Translations under genes and position numbers: made by a program
In this document: piece after piece, positions 44,812 through 55,192 of the stretch
Numbering within the stretch: position 1 is the stretch's first letter
Layout of the letters: every line of letters starts with the position of its first letter
The notes under the pieces: generated by a model
What the model was told of the DNA's origin: nothing
Databases searched by the model: none
The model's input: the letters and a program-made list of their open reading frames with translations, nothing else
Assembly (NCBI RefSeq): GCF_016908395.1
Contig: NZ_JAFBDU010000001.1
Location: 806,001 to 870,000, forward strand
Length of the DNA: 64,000 nt
Source: Metabacillus crassostreae
Lineage (GTDB): Bacteria > Bacillota > Bacilli > Bacillales > Bacillaceae
Direction: 5' to 3'

Positions 44812-46452
44812 TTGCGAGGAAAGTTACTTGTCATTGGCTTTGGTCCAGGAAGCTTTGAACATATGACAAATCGAGCAATGGATGCAATAAAAGAAAGTGA
44901 CTATATTATTGGTTATAAAACATATGTAGATTTAATTAAAGATCTACTCACAAATCAAGAAATCATTAGTACAGGAATGTCTGAGGAAGTAAGTCGTGCC
45001 CAAGCAGCAGTTCGTTACGCAGAAGAAGGGAAAACAGTTGCAGTGATTTCTAGTGGTGATGCTGGAGTTTACGGGATGGCAGGTCTTGTTTATGAGGTAC
45101 TCATTGAAAAGGGCTGGAAAGAAGCAACAGGTGTGTCAGTAGAGGTGATTCCAGGAATATCTGCGATCAATTCTTGCGCATCCTTACTTGGTGCACCAGT
45201 TATGCATGATGCCTGCACAATTAGTTTAAGTGATCATTTAACACCATGGGATTTAATTGAAAAACGACTAGAAGCTGCAGCACTAGCCGATTTTGTCGTC
45301 ACTTTATATAATCCGAAAAGTGGTCGTCGCACAAGACAAATTCAAGAGGCACAAAGAATTTTACTGAAATATCGTTCACCACGTACACCTGTAGGACTTG
45401 TCAAAAGCGCTTACCGTGATCGACAGCATATTGAAATTACTGATCTTGAGCATATGCTAGATTTTGATATTGGCATGTTAACAACCGTTGTTATTGGAAA
45501 TTCCTCAACCTTTTTATATGACAATAAAATTATCACACCAAGAGGATATCAACGAAAATATACGTTAAACACAACAGAGCAGAGATTGAGACCACATGAA
45601 CGTTTACGCCATGAAAATGAGCCATGGGCCCTTCATCAAGGGAAAAATGATTCTGTAACAAATGTTGCAGTAAAAGAAAAAAAGGGACTAGCTACAGAAT
45701 CAACAATTTCCTCCTTAGAATTAGCCATTGAAGCGCTTAGTAAAGTAGAAAGAAATCAGACTTTTGAGAGCACTCCTCCTGCAGCTGTTCATCATCCTGT
45801 AGAGTCTATCTTCGAATTTGCTGTTAGCCCTGGTATTGCTAACAAAAAATTCACACCATCACAGCTTATTACATTAGCAGAAGTTGTTGGTGAAGAAGGT
45901 TCAATGGAGTATACTCCACATCATCAAATTTATGTAAAAGTTCCTACAGCCGACCCAGAAAGGGTAACGCAAAAATTAGAGGATGTTGGGTTTATTTTAG
46001 AGCCAATTGGAGATGTTTTTCAAATAAAAGCGTGTGACTTTTGTGAGGGTGAGAAAAAAGATTCCATACCTCACGCAGAAGAAATCCATCAAAGATTAAG
46101 TGGTCTTGATTTACCAAAGGAATTAAAGCTAGGGTTTAATGGTTGTGGAATGGCATGCTTTGGTGCTGTTAACGAAGATATTGGTATTGTGTTTAGAAAA
46201 GGCAAATTTGATTTATTTTTAGGAGCCAAAACTGTTGGTAGAACCGCACATGCAGGACAGCCTGTTGCAGAGGGAATTGAGCCTGGTGAAATTGTCGGAT
46301 TAATTGAAAAAATTGTTTTAGAGTACAAAGAAAAAGGCCATCCAAATGAGCGTTTTTTCAAATATTTCAAACGTGTGGGTAAAATTCAACACTATCAATA
46401 TAAGGACATGACACCAAAGATTGAAATAGAACCAGCTCCATGTGGAGATTAA
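44812..46452 (+). CDS. cbiH: CbiH60, cobalt-factor III methyltransferase fused to a sulfite-reductase-like domain
   Basis: 546 residues. Residues 1 to about 245 are CbiH (GFGPGSFEHMTNRA, SSGDAGVYGMAGLV, VVTLYNPKSGRRT), which methylates C17 and contracts the ring. After a linker comes a half-domain resembling nitrite/sulfite reductase, with an Fe-S motif Cys408-x2-Cys411...Cys445-x3-Cys449. In B. megaterium this 60-kDa form carries a [4Fe-4S] centre and makes cobalt-precorrin-4. TTG start with AAAGGATGATC upstream. Confidence 0.92.
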   Translation: MRGKLLVIGFGPGSFEHMTNRAMDAIKESDYIIGYKTYVDLIKDLLTNQEIISTGMSEEVSRAQAAVRYAEEGKTVAVISSGDAGVYGMAGLVYEVLIEKGWKEATGVSVEVIPGISAINSCASLLGAPVMHDACTISLSDHLTPWDLIEKRLEAAALADFVVTLYNPKSGRRTRQIQEAQRILLKYRSPRTPVGLVKSAYRDRQHIEITDLEHMLDFDIGMLTTVVIGNSSTFLYDNKIITPRGYQRKYTLNTTEQRLRPHERLRHENEPWALHQGKNDSVTNVAVKEKKGLATESTISSLELAIEALSKVERNQTFESTPPAAVHHPVESIFEFAVSPGIANKKFTPSQLITLAEVVGEEGSMEYTPHHQIYVKVPTADPERVTQKLEDVGFILEPIGDVFQIKACDFCEGEKKDSIPHAEEIHQRLSGLDLPKELKLGFNGCGMACFGAVNEDIGIVFRKGKFDLFLGAKTVGRTAHAGQPVAEGIEPGEIVGLIEKIVLEYKEKGHPNERFFKYFKRVGKIQHYQYKDMTPKIEIEPAPCGD

Positions 46453-46498
46453 GAAAGTTTTACGAAAACATCCTTAAAAAGAGATCGGAGAGATGAAT

Positions 46499-47443
46499 AT
46501 GAAAGCAGTATTATTAGTTGGCCATGGTAGTCGTGATCCCCAGGGTAATGAGCAAGTTCGTCAAACAATTGAGGAATTAGTGCCTTATCTTGATAGTGAC
46601 TTACTGATTGAAACATGCTTCTTAGAATTTGAAAGACCTACAATTAACCAAGGAATTCAGGCATGTGTAGAAAAAGGAGCAACAAGTATTTTTGTGATTC
46701 CTCTTATGCTTTTAGCAGCAGGACATTCCAAAATTCATATTCCAGCAGCGATTGATGAAGCAAAGGAAAAGTACCCTCATGTTAGCTTTACATATGGTAG
46801 ACCATTCGGTATTCATGAAGAGACATTAGAAATTTGTAAAAGTCGATTAGAAGAAGTTGGCGAAGAAATTAATGAACATGATCCAGATACAGCGGTGATT
46901 TTATTAGGCCGTGGTGGTAGTGATCCTGATGCAAATAGTGATTTATATAAGATTACTAGATTATTATGGGAGAAGCTTTCTTATAAATTTGTAGAGCCTG
47001 CTTTTATGGGGGTAACTGATCCACTTATAAAAGAGGGTGTTGATCGCTGTGTAAAATTAGGCGCAAAGAAAATCGTCATACTACCTTATTTCTTGTTTAC
47101 AGGTGTATTAATTAAACGACTAGAACTTTTAATCGAAGAATTTCAGCAAAGCTATCCAGAAGTTGAATTTAAGCTAGCAGGTTATTTCGGGTTTCATGAA
47201 CGTCTAAAGAAGATTATTTCTGATCGAATTGAAGAAGCAATACAAGGCGAAGTCAAAATGAATTGTGATACATGTGTTTACCGAATTGATGCCATGCAGC
47301 ATATTGATCACCATCACCACCATGACCATGACCATGACCATGACCATGACCATGATCATGACCACGACCATCATCACGAACACGATCACCATCATAACCA
47401 TGATCACAAACATGAACATCATCATGAGGTTCAAAAAATATGA
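46499..47443 (+). CDS. cbiX: sirohydrochlorin cobaltochelatase, long CbiX with His-rich tail
   Basis: 314 residues with two CbiX repeats (start VLLVGHGSRDP; second near VILLGRGGSDPDANSD), which insert cobalt into sirohydrochlorin. The tail has MNCDTC with Cys256 and Cys259, part of an Fe-S motif, followed by about 40 residues that are more than half His with Asp and Glu, probably a metal store. The ATG at 46499 fits CGGAGAG spacing better than ATG 46493. It overlaps cbiJ by four bases. Confidence 0.92.
   Translation: MKAVLLVGHGSRDPQGNEQVRQTIEELVPYLDSDLLIETCFLEFERPTINQGIQACVEKGATSIFVIPLMLLAAGHSKIHIPAAIDEAKEKYPHVSFTYGRPFGIHEETLEICKSRLEEVGEEINEHDPDTAVILLGRGGSDPDANSDLYKITRLLWEKLSYKFVEPAFMGVTDPLIKEGVDRCVKLGAKKIVILPYFLFTGVLIKRLELLIEEFQQSYPEVEFKLAGYFGFHERLKKIISDRIEEAIQGEVKMNCDTCVYRIDAMQHIDHHHHHDHDHDHDHDHDHDHDHHHEHDHHHNHDHKHEHHHEVQKI
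47321..47368 (+). repeat. CATGAC hexamer microsatellite inside cbiX
   Basis: Five perfect CATGAC units (47321-47350), then CATGAT, CATGAC and CACGAC. Each unit encodes His-Asp. In-frame unit changes would lengthen or shorten the tail without breaking the gene. Confidence 0.85.
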
Positions 47444-48219
47444 TTTTGTTTTTGGCCGGAACTAGTGATGCAAGAGAGCTAGCACTTCAAATACAAGCGC
47501 TAGGATACAATATTGTCACAACAGTTGTAACTGAAAATGCAGGAAGTGAAATGGAAAAAGTAGGACTGAAAGTGATCGTTGGAAGACTTACAAGTGAAGA
47601 TTTTACTAGAATTATTACTCAGCAAGAATTCACATTAGTTGTTGATGCATCCCATCCGTTTGCAGAGGAAGCAAGTATTCAAGCAAGAAAGGGTGCACAA
47701 GATGCGAATGTCCCGTATATTCGCTATGAAAGAGAATCACAGGATTTTCTTCATCCTTTAATTACACTTGTTGATAGCTATGCGGATGCAGCTGAAAAAG
47801 CAGCCGAAAAACAAGGTGTCATTATGTTAACAACTGGAAGTAAGACACTACAGGTTTTCACAGAAAAGCTACTTCCACTTTACAACACACGTGTGATTGC
47901 AAGAATGCTACCACGAAAAGATAATATGGAGAAATGCGCGGAATTAGGTTTCCCCCAAAAAGATATTGTGGCGATTCAAGGACCTTTTACTAAGGATTTT
48001 AACACCGCTCTTTATAAACAATATGGGGTAACAACAATGATTACAAAAGAAAGCGGAAAAGCAGGCTCTGTTGACGAGAAGCTTGATGCAGCAATTGAGT
48101 TAGGAATTGAAGTCATTATGATTAAACGACCAAAAGTAGATTATGGTCAATCTTTTTCAACGTTTTCAGATGTTTTACATAAAATCGATGAACTATTACC
48201 AAAACCAATATCTATTTAG
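47440..48219 (+). CDS. cbiJ: cobalt-precorrin-6A reductase
   Basis: 259 residues: ILFLAGTSDARELALQIQ (nucleotide loop), DASHPFAEEAS, and PRKDNMEKCAELGFPQKDIVAIQGPF. Reduces the macrocycle with NADH or NADPH before the CbiET step. Overlaps cbiX (ATGA). Confidence 0.9.
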   Translation: MILFLAGTSDARELALQIQALGYNIVTTVVTENAGSEMEKVGLKVIVGRLTSEDFTRIITQQEFTLVVDASHPFAEEASIQARKGAQDANVPYIRYERESQDFLHPLITLVDSYADAAEKAAEKQGVIMLTTGSKTLQVFTEKLLPLYNTRVIARMLPRKDNMEKCAELGFPQKDIVAIQGPFTKDFNTALYKQYGVTTMITKESGKAGSVDEKLDAAIELGIEVIMIKRPKVDYGQSFSTFSDVLHKIDELLPKPISI

Positions 48220-48231
48220 GAGGAAAATAAA

Positions 48232-48879
48232 ATGGATTTTTTAACAGATTTTAAACCTTTAACAGTCCAACCACAAGAGATTGAAGGAATTAGCTTTGAG
48301 ATGATTGACTCTGAATTTGGAGAGCACTCATTTACAGAGGAACAATATAAAGTTGTTCAACGTGTTGTTCACGCATCAGCTGATTTTGAATTAGGTCATA
48401 GTATGATTATCCATGAAAAAGCCATTCAAGCTGGAATTGATGCAATACGTAACGGAGAACAAGTTTATGCTGATGTACAAATGATTTTAGCTGGAGTAAG
48501 CAAAGCTCGTATTGAAAAGCATGGCGGTAGTGTAAATGTGTATATTTCTGATCCTGATGTGATGAAGGAAGCTAAAAGCTTAAACACCACTCGAGCCATT
48601 ATTTCGGTTAGAAAAGCCATTCAACAGTTTGATGGAGGAATTTTCGCGATTGGTAATGCTCCTACAGCTTTATTAGAGCTTATACGCCTTGTTAAAGCCG
48701 GAATAGCTAAACCTAGTCTTGTTATTGGACTTCCGGTGGGCTTTGTTTCAGCACCGGAATCTAAAGAGGAATTAGCAAAATTAGATATTCCTTTTATTAC
48801 AAATGTAGGTAGAAAAGGTGGTAGTACCGTAACGGTTGCAGCGTTAAATGCAATCTCTCTTTTAGCTGAAAAGGAATAA
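48232..48879 (+). CDS. cbiC: cobalt-precorrin-8 methylmutase
   Basis: 215 residues with VVQRVVHASADFELG (catalytic His), VQMILAGVSKARI and GFVSAPESKEEL. It shifts a methyl group from C11 to C12, giving cobyrinic acid. TAGGAGG precedes the ATG. Confidence 0.93.
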   Translation: MDFLTDFKPLTVQPQEIEGISFEMIDSEFGEHSFTEEQYKVVQRVVHASADFELGHSMIIHEKAIQAGIDAIRNGEQVYADVQMILAGVSKARIEKHGGSVNVYISDPDVMKEAKSLNTTRAIISVRKAIQQFDGGIFAIGNAPTALLELIRLVKAGIAKPSLVIGLPVGFVSAPESKEELAKLDIPFITNVGRKGGSTVTVAALNAISLLAEKE

Positions 48880-48882
48880 AAA

Positions 48883-49995
48883 ATGAAAGAAAAAACGAAA
48901 AAGAAAGATAAAAAAGAAATGCGTTCAGGCTATACCACAGGAGCCTGTGCGACAGCGACGACAAAAGCCGCTCTAATTGCCTTAATTACAGGTGAACCTC
49001 AATTTGAAGCAACGATTTATTTGCCTGTTGGAAAATTTGTCACATTTGAGATGGAAAGCTGTTTGGTTGAGCATACAGTTGCTGAAGCTGGCACAATAAA
49101 AGATGCTGGTGATGATCCTGATGCTACACACGGTGCCCTTATTAAGGCAGCTGTTTCTTGGCAAAATGAATCTGGTATCTCACTTGATGGTGGAATTGGT
49201 GTTGGTCGTGTCACAAAAGAGGGCTTACCAGTTCCTGTTGGTGAAGCTGCAATTAACCCAGTTCCACGAAAAATGATACTTGAAACAGCTGAAGGCGTTC
49301 TTTCTGAGTATGGTATTACAAAAGGAATTTCGATCGTTATTTCTGTACCAGACGGAGAAAAAATGGCTGAAAAGACGCTTAATAAACGACTTGGTATTAT
49401 CGGTGGGATATCGATCTTAGGAACACGAGGGACTGTTATTCCTTTTTCTAGCTCTGCTTATATGGCGAGTATTGTACAAGCAATAAGTGTAGCAAGAGCT
49501 AGTAATTGTGAGCATGTGGTGATTACCACTGGTGGACGAAGTGAAAAATACGCCATGAAGCAATACCCTGAGCTCCCAGAGGAAGCATTTATTGAAATGG
49601 GAGATTTTGTAGGTTTTACATTAAAGCAATGCAAACGTCAAGGAATCAAAAGGGTTTCATTAGTCGGAATGATGGGGAAATTTTCAAAAGTTGCTCAAGG
49701 AGTTATGATGGTTCATTCAAAAAGTGCACCTGTTGACTTTGGCTTTTTAGCTGAAGTTGCCAAGGAAATTGGTGTGACTGATGAGCAACTCATTGAAAAG
49801 ATAGAACAAGCCAATACAGCCTCTCAAGTTGGTGACATCCTTTATGAACATGGCTATTACTCTTTTTTCACACAATTATGTACATATTGCTGTGAATCAG
49901 GCTTAAAGGAAATAAAAGGTGGACTATCAATAGAAACAAATCTGTATACAATGAAAGGCTTGTTGCTTGGAAAGGCAGGAAAAGATGACAACTAA
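48883..49995 (+). CDS. cbiD: cobalt-precorrin-5B C1-methyltransferase
   Basis: 370 residues with the family start [18 protein letters not shown] and [11 protein letters not shown], later [14 protein letters not shown]. Adds the C1 methyl group in the anaerobic route, diagnostic of that pathway. The ribosome binding site (AAGGA inside the cbiC end) is close. Overlaps cbiET by 11 nt. Confidence 0.93.
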   Translation: MKEKTKKKDKKEMRSGYTTGACATATTKAALIALITGEPQFEATIYLPVGKFVTFEMESCLVEHTVAEAGTIKDAGDDPDATHGALIKAAVSWQNESGISLDGGIGVGRVTKEGLPVPVGEAAINPVPRKMILETAEGVLSEYGITKGISIVISVPDGEKMAEKTLNKRLGIIGGISILGTRGTVIPFSSSAYMASIVQAISVARASNCEHVVITTGGRSEKYAMKQYPELPEEAFIEMGDFVGFTLKQCKRQGIKRVSLVGMMGKFSKVAQGVMMVHSKSAPVDFGFLAEVAKEIGVTDEQLIEKIEQANTASQVGDILYEHGYYSFFTQLCTYCCESGLKEIKGGLSIETNLYTMKGLLLGKAGKDDN

Positions 49996-51208
49996 CATTA
50001 AAGTAATTGGCATTGGTGATGATGGAAAACACAGTCTTCTACCAATCTATGAATCATGGATTTCTGATAGCGAAATCTTAGTTGGTGGGGAAAGGCAATT
50101 AGCATTTTTCCCGGACTATGATGGAGATAAAATTGTCATCAAAGGAGCTCTATCTACACTTGTCACATCACTTCAACAGCATCAAGAAAGTAACAAAGAA
50201 ATTGTAGTTTTAGCTTCTGGTGATCCATTATTTTATGGCATTGGACGATATTTAGCCACAAAGCTCGATGTTGAAATTTATCCTTACATAAGCTCGATTC
50301 AGCAGGCCTTTGCAAAAATGAATGAAAGCTGGCAAGAGGCATATGTTGTTAGTGTTCATGGTCGCAGCATGAAGGGTCTTGCGCAAAAAATAAATGGCAA
50401 AAAAAAGATTGCTATTTTGACAGATGCAGAAAACACACCAGCTAAGATTGCTCGTTATTTACGCTCATTTCAGATAAATGAATATAGAGCATTTGTAGCA
50501 GAGAATCTCGGTGGGGAAAACGAAAGATGTCAATATTTTGAGTTAGAAGAATTGGAGAACGCTGAGTTTTCTCCGCTTAATGTTGTGATTTTAAAACAAA
50601 CTTCACAGCCAATCACCTACTCATTTGGAATAGATGATGAAGAATTTCACCAAAGAAAGCCTGAAAAAGGTTTATTAACAAAAAAAGAAATTCGTACCCT
50701 TAGTCTTAGTGAATTAAAGCTAAAAGAAAATAGCATTGTGTGGGATATTGGCACATGTACGGGCTCTGTAGCGATTGAAGCTTGCTTAATTGCAAAGGAA
50801 GGTCAAGTATTTGCGATTGAAAAAAATGATCATGATCTTGAAAATTGTCACGCAAATATGGTGAAATTCAGAACCGATTTTACAGTTGTTCAAGGAAAAG
50901 CACCTGAACGATTAGATGAATTTCCAAATCCAGATGCAATATTTATTGGTGGGACGGCAGGTAGTATGGCAGATATCTTATCTGTTTGTTGTCATCGGTT
51001 AAATGAAAACGGACGAATAGTACTAAACGCTGTGACAATTGAAAATCTTGCACAAGCTGTTGAACTATTTAAAGAGAATGGTCTTGAAACGACTATTACT
51101 CTAGCTCAAGTTTCTAGAAGTAAGCCAATATTAAACTTAACAAGATTTGAGGCATTAAATCCGATTTATATCATTACAGCAAAGCATCCGAAAGGAGAAA
51201 GAACATGA
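49985..51208 (+). CDS. cbiET: CbiE-CbiT fusion, C5 and C15 methyltransferase/decarboxylase
   Basis: 407 residues. CbiE (1 to about 205: [33 protein letters not shown]) methylates C5; CbiT (about 215-407: [21 protein letters not shown]) decarboxylates and methylates C15. The SAM loop is GTCTGS where GAGTGS is usual. ATG 49985 is preferred to a longer TTG reading from 49967. Confidence 0.92.
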   Translation: MTTNIKVIGIGDDGKHSLLPIYESWISDSEILVGGERQLAFFPDYDGDKIVIKGALSTLVTSLQQHQESNKEIVVLASGDPLFYGIGRYLATKLDVEIYPYISSIQQAFAKMNESWQEAYVVSVHGRSMKGLAQKINGKKKIAILTDAENTPAKIARYLRSFQINEYRAFVAENLGGENERCQYFELEELENAEFSPLNVVILKQTSQPITYSFGIDDEEFHQRKPEKGLLTKKEIRTLSLSELKLKENSIVWDIGTCTGSVAIEACLIAKEGQVFAIEKNDHDLENCHANMVKFRTDFTVVQGKAPERLDEFPNPDAIFIGGTAGSMADILSVCCHRLNENGRIVLNAVTIENLAQAVELFKENGLETTITLAQVSRSKPILNLTRFEALNPIYIITAKHPKGERT

Positions 51209-51906
51209 TTGGAACTTTATACGGATTAGGGGTTGGACCAGGAGATCCTGAACTTCTTACGGTGAAGGCTTTTCGTAAACTAAAGGAATCACCTGTTATT
51301 GCCTACCCAAAGAAAAGAAAAGGTAGTAAAAGCTATGCTCATCGAATTATTGATGTGTACATCACACCAGGTGAAAAGGAAATGCTTGGACTTGTTTTTC
51401 CAATGACAAAAGATCCTGATATTTTGGAACGAGAGTGGTCACAAACTGTTGAGCTTGTGTGGGAAAAATTAAAGCTTGGGAAAGATGTTGCGTTTGTAAC
51501 AGAGGGAGATCCTCTTTTATATAGCACATTTATTCATATGATGAACTTAATGAAGGAACGTTATCCTGAAGTGACTATCCAAACTGTACCTGGGATTTCT
51601 TCAATAAATGGAGCTGCATCAAGACTAGGAATTGCTCTAGCTGAGGGTGATGATCATGTTGCGATTATTCCTGCACAAGATGATTATGAAGCTATGAAAA
51701 AAGCTTTAGTAGATCATGATTGTGTTATTTTTATCAAAGTAGCAAAGGTGATTGATTTAATGCTTCACGTTCTAAGAGATTTAGATTTACTTGATAAAGC
51801 ATCGGTAGTAACAAAAGTGACTTCAGATGAAGAAATCATCTGGGATATTCATGAACTAGATCGTGTCGAATTAGAATATTTAACATTAATGGTGGTGAGA
51901 AAATAA
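51205..51906 (+). CDS. cbiL: cobalt-factor II C20-methyltransferase
   Basis: 233 residues of the tetrapyrrole methylase fold with [18 protein letters not shown] and [17 protein letters not shown]. Methylates C20. Overlaps both neighbours (ATGA with cbiET; TAATG with cbiF). Confidence 0.93.
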   Translation: MIGTLYGLGVGPGDPELLTVKAFRKLKESPVIAYPKKRKGSKSYAHRIIDVYITPGEKEMLGLVFPMTKDPDILEREWSQTVELVWEKLKLGKDVAFVTEGDPLLYSTFIHMMNLMKERYPEVTIQTVPGISSINGAASRLGIALAEGDDHVAIIPAQDDYEAMKKALVDHDCVIFIKVAKVIDLMLHVLRDLDLLDKASVVTKVTSDEEIIWDIHELDRVELEYLTLMVVRK

Positions 51907-52679
51907 TGAAAATCACAATTATAGGTGCTGGTCCTGGAGATCCAGATTTAATCACAGTAAAAGGCTTAACTTTATTACAGCAAGCAGATGTTGTGTTATA
52001 TGCAGATTCATTAGTAAGTGCTGAGTTAATTGCTAAAGCAAAGCCAGAAGCGGAAATCATTAAAACAGCTGGAATGCATTTAGAGGAAATGGTCGAGCTT
52101 ATGGTTGATCGTGTTACATCTGGGAAAAAAGTTGTACGTGTTCATACTGGAGATCCAGCTGTTTACGGAGCGATAATGGAGCAAATCGCTATTTTGAATA
52201 AACAAGATGTAACTGTGGAAATTATTCCAGGTGTTAGCTCTGTTTTTGCTTCGGCCGCAGCTTTAGGTGCTGAACTTACGATTCCAGATTTAACACAAAC
52301 CGTTATTTTAACACGTGCTGAAGGTCGTACACCTGTTCCTGATAAAGAAAAGCTAAGAGATCTTGCAAAGCATCATTGTACTGTTGCTCTATTTTTAAGT
52401 GCAACACTTACAAAAAAAATAGTAAAAGAATTTCTTGATGCTGGCTGGAGCAAGGATACTCCTGTAGGTGTTGTCTATAAAGCGACATGGCCAGATCAAA
52501 AAATTGTTCGTTCAACATTAGAAAATCTTGATGAAGATATGCGTGTAAATGGTATTCGTAAACAAGCAATGATTTTAGCTGGTTGGGCATTGGACAAGGA
52601 TATTCATGAAAAAGATTTTCGCTCTAAGCTTTATGATAAAGAATTTACACATGGATTTCGTAAAGGAGTGAAATCATGA
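51906..52679 (+). CDS. cbiF: cobalt-precorrin-4 C11-methyltransferase
   Basis: 257 residues with IGAGPGDPDLITVKG, VRVHTGDPAVYGAI and the TRAEGRTPVPDKEKLRDLA block typical of CbiF. Methylates C11. One-base overlap with cbiL and four bases with cbiG. Confidence 0.95.
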   Translation: MKITIIGAGPGDPDLITVKGLTLLQQADVVLYADSLVSAELIAKAKPEAEIIKTAGMHLEEMVELMVDRVTSGKKVVRVHTGDPAVYGAIMEQIAILNKQDVTVEIIPGVSSVFASAAALGAELTIPDLTQTVILTRAEGRTPVPDKEKLRDLAKHHCTVALFLSATLTKKIVKEFLDAGWSKDTPVGVVYKATWPDQKIVRSTLENLDEDMRVNGIRKQAMILAGWALDKDIHEKDFRSKLYDKEFTHGFRKGVKS

Positions 52680-53800
52680 CACTCCTTTTAGCTGAAGGGA
52701 AACAGCTCACTTTGCAACCGACTGGAAGCTACGCAGTTGTCGCGATTACAAAGCATGGTGTTGAGCTAGCTCGGGAATTGCATTCAACATTCCTTCAAAC
52801 AGATTTATTTTATATGAGCAAATTTGAACGTGGAGATGAAACTGAACGCAATATTACTCTTTTTGAGGGGAATGTTAGGATGTTATTGCCTTCACTATTT
52901 TCATCTTATAAAGGTATTGTGATGATCATTTCACTTGGGGCTGTTGTTCGAATGATTGCTCCTTTGCTAAAAGATAAAAAAACAGACCCAGCAGTTGTTG
53001 TAATTGATGATAAAGGTAACCATGTGATTAGTGTTTTATCAGGACATCTAGGTGGAGCAAATGAATTAACAAAAGAGCTTGCTGATCATCTTGATGCAAC
53101 ACCTGTAATCACAACAGCTTCTGATGTTCAAAAAACAATACCTGTTGATTTATTCGGTCGCAAATTTGGTTGGGTGTGGGATAGTGCTGAAAAGTTAACA
53201 CCTGTTAGCGCGTCTGTAGTCAACGAGGAACCTGTAGCGATTGTCCAAGAATCCGGCGAAAAAAACTGGTGGAATTATGACAAACCACTTCCTTCTCATT
53301 TAACAGTTTATGAAACGATGGAAGAAGCGATACATGCGAAACCAAAAGCGGCTCTCCTTGTAACACATCGTCTTTTATCAAATGAAGAACAACAGCTTTT
53401 ACAAAACGGTGTCCTGTATCGTCCTAAAGTTATCGCTCTAGGAATCGGCTGTAATCGCGGAACTTCTTTAGATGAGATTGAACAAGTGATACAGCAAACC
53501 TTAGAGGAACTTAAATTCTCAATCAAAAGCGTTAAAGCCATTTGTTCAATTGATCTTAAAAAAGATGAGGAAGGCTTATTAGCTGTTGCAAAAAAATATC
53601 AATGGGACTTTACATATTACACACCTGAACAATTAAATTCAGTTAAAATCGATACTCCTTCAGACACCGTTTTCAAATATACTGGTGCATATGCTGTAAG
53701 TGAACCTGCAGCTCGCCTTTATAGTGGTGCTGATTCTTTAGTCATCACGAAGAAAAAATCAGGTAATGTGACATTGTCAGTCGCACTTATTTCTCATTAG
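52676..53800 (+). CDS. cbiG: cobalt-precorrin-5A hydrolase
   Basis: 374 residues: N-terminal SLGAVVRMIAPLLKDKKTDPAV and VLSGHLGGANELT, C-terminal ALGIGCNRGTSLDEIE. Opens the delta-lactone and releases acetaldehyde from C20, an anaerobic-route enzyme. It is the last of the ring-modifying block. Confidence 0.93.
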   Translation: MTLLLAEGKQLTLQPTGSYAVVAITKHGVELARELHSTFLQTDLFYMSKFERGDETERNITLFEGNVRMLLPSLFSSYKGIVMIISLGAVVRMIAPLLKDKKTDPAVVVIDDKGNHVISVLSGHLGGANELTKELADHLDATPVITTASDVQKTIPVDLFGRKFGWVWDSAEKLTPVSASVVNEEPVAIVQESGEKNWWNYDKPLPSHLTVYETMEEAIHAKPKAALLVTHRLLSNEEQQLLQNGVLYRPKVIALGIGCNRGTSLDEIEQVIQQTLEELKFSIKSVKAICSIDLKKDEEGLLAVAKKYQWDFTYYTPEQLNSVKIDTPSDTVFKYTGAYAVSEPAARLYSGADSLVITKKKSGNVTLSVALISH

Positions 53801-53815
53801 AAAGGAGGAATTCAT

Positions 53816-55192
53816 TTGTCTCATAAACGACTCGTTATTGCTGGTACAGGAAGTGGTGTTGGTAAAACAACACTAACAATCGGTTTAATGTCCGCTTTTA
53901 TGAAAAAAGGCTTAACAGTTCAAGGATTTAAATGTGGTCCTGACTATATTGACCCTTCCTATCACACTGCTGTAACAAAGAGACCATCTCGTAATTTAGA
54001 TAGCTGGATGCTGCCTAAAGAAACGGTACTTGATATTTTTTCTCATGGAAGTAAAGGAGCAGATCTTTCAATTATCGAGGGTGTAATGGGCTTTTTTGAT
54101 GGGAAAAACCCTAAAAATAATGAAGGTAGTACAGCGGATATTAGTATGATCACACAAAGCCACGTATTACTTGTTGTAAACTGCGCAAGTATGGCGCGCA
54201 GTGCTGCAGCCATTGTCAAAGGATTTCAGATTTTAGCAGAAGGCCCAAATATTGTTGGTGTGATTGCTAACAGAGTAGGAAGTGAAGGTCATTATAAAAT
54301 TGTCAAAACAGCAATTGAGCAGGAATGTGGTATTCCCGTTGTAGGCTATATGAAACGAGAGCTGGATATTGAAATACCTGAACGCCACCTAGGACTAATC
54401 CCTTCTATTGAAAGAGGAGAGCTTGATCACTTTTTTGACAAATTAGGAGAATTAGTACTAGACACGATTGATCTTGATAAGTTGTTAGCCTTAGCAGTTG
54501 CCCCTGATCTTCCAGAAGAAAGCAACCATTCTATCTTCCGTAAGAAAAAGGAATCTTCAGTAAAAATTGCCGTTGCAAAGGATGCCGCATTCAACTTTTA
54601 TTATCCAGAAAATCTCGAAATCTTAGAATCTTATGGTGCTGAGCTTGTTTATTTTTCTCCATTAACAGATAAGCATCTACCCGAAGATATTGATGGACTT
54701 TATCTTGGTGGAGGATTTCCTGAGGAGTATGCGAAGGATCTTTCCGAAAACAAGACGATGCTTGACTCATTTCAACAAAAAATTAATGAAAACATGCCAA
54801 CACTTGCGGAATGTGGTGGGTTTATGTATTTGACGGATTCTATCTCCACAACAGAAGATAATACTTATAAAATGGTTGGAATTATTCCTGGAATGGTGAA
54901 AATGCAATCAAAGCTTGCAGCATTAGGTTATCGAGAAATAACAGGAAATAAGGGAAATTTCCTACTTAGCGATCAACAACAAGCAAGAGGTCATGAATTT
55001 CACTATAGTACGTTTCACTCTGAAAATAATTTTGATTATGCTTATGAAACAAAGGGAATGCGCGGTATGAAACAAGAGGGGTATTTAAAGGATAACCTTG
55101 TGGCTGGTTATACTCACTTTCATTTTGCATCATGTGTCGAAATGGTTGAAAAGTGGATCACCACATGTCAGGAACGAAAAGCCCATGTCTAA
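53816..55192 (+). CDS. cbiA: cobyrinic acid a,c-diamide synthase
   Basis: 458 residues: P-loop GTGSGVGKTTLTIG, then FKCGPDYIDPSYH and a C-terminal glutamine amidotransferase domain with LAECGGFMYL (nucleophile Cys). Amidates carboxylates a and c. Start is TTG after AAAGGAGG. Confidence 0.94.
   Translation: MSHKRLVIAGTGSGVGKTTLTIGLMSAFMKKGLTVQGFKCGPDYIDPSYHTAVTKRPSRNLDSWMLPKETVLDIFSHGSKGADLSIIEGVMGFFDGKNPKNNEGSTADISMITQSHVLLVVNCASMARSAAAIVKGFQILAEGPNIVGVIANRVGSEGHYKIVKTAIEQECGIPVVGYMKRELDIEIPERHLGLIPSIERGELDHFFDKLGELVLDTIDLDKLLALAVAPDLPEESNHSIFRKKKESSVKIAVAKDAAFNFYYPENLEILESYGAELVYFSPLTDKHLPEDIDGLYLGGGFPEEYAKDLSENKTMLDSFQQKINENMPTLAECGGFMYLTDSISTTEDNTYKMVGIIPGMVKMQSKLAALGYREITGNKGNFLLSDQQQARGHEFHYSTFHSENNFDYAYETKGMRGMKQEGYLKDNLVAGYTHFHFASCVEMVEKWITTCQERKAHV

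Noticed and set aside
47204-47434. Minus-strand frame of alternating Met and Val
   Set aside because: It is the reverse reading of the CATGAC repeat in cbiX; no ribosome binding site and no credible protein.
46499-47443. His-rich tail of CbiX as a separate metallochaperone gene
   Set aside because: It is in frame with CbiX, without a stop or internal ribosome binding site.
47265-47465. Plus-strand Thr/Met-rich frame
   Set aside because: Another frame of the same repeat inside cbiX and cbiJ.
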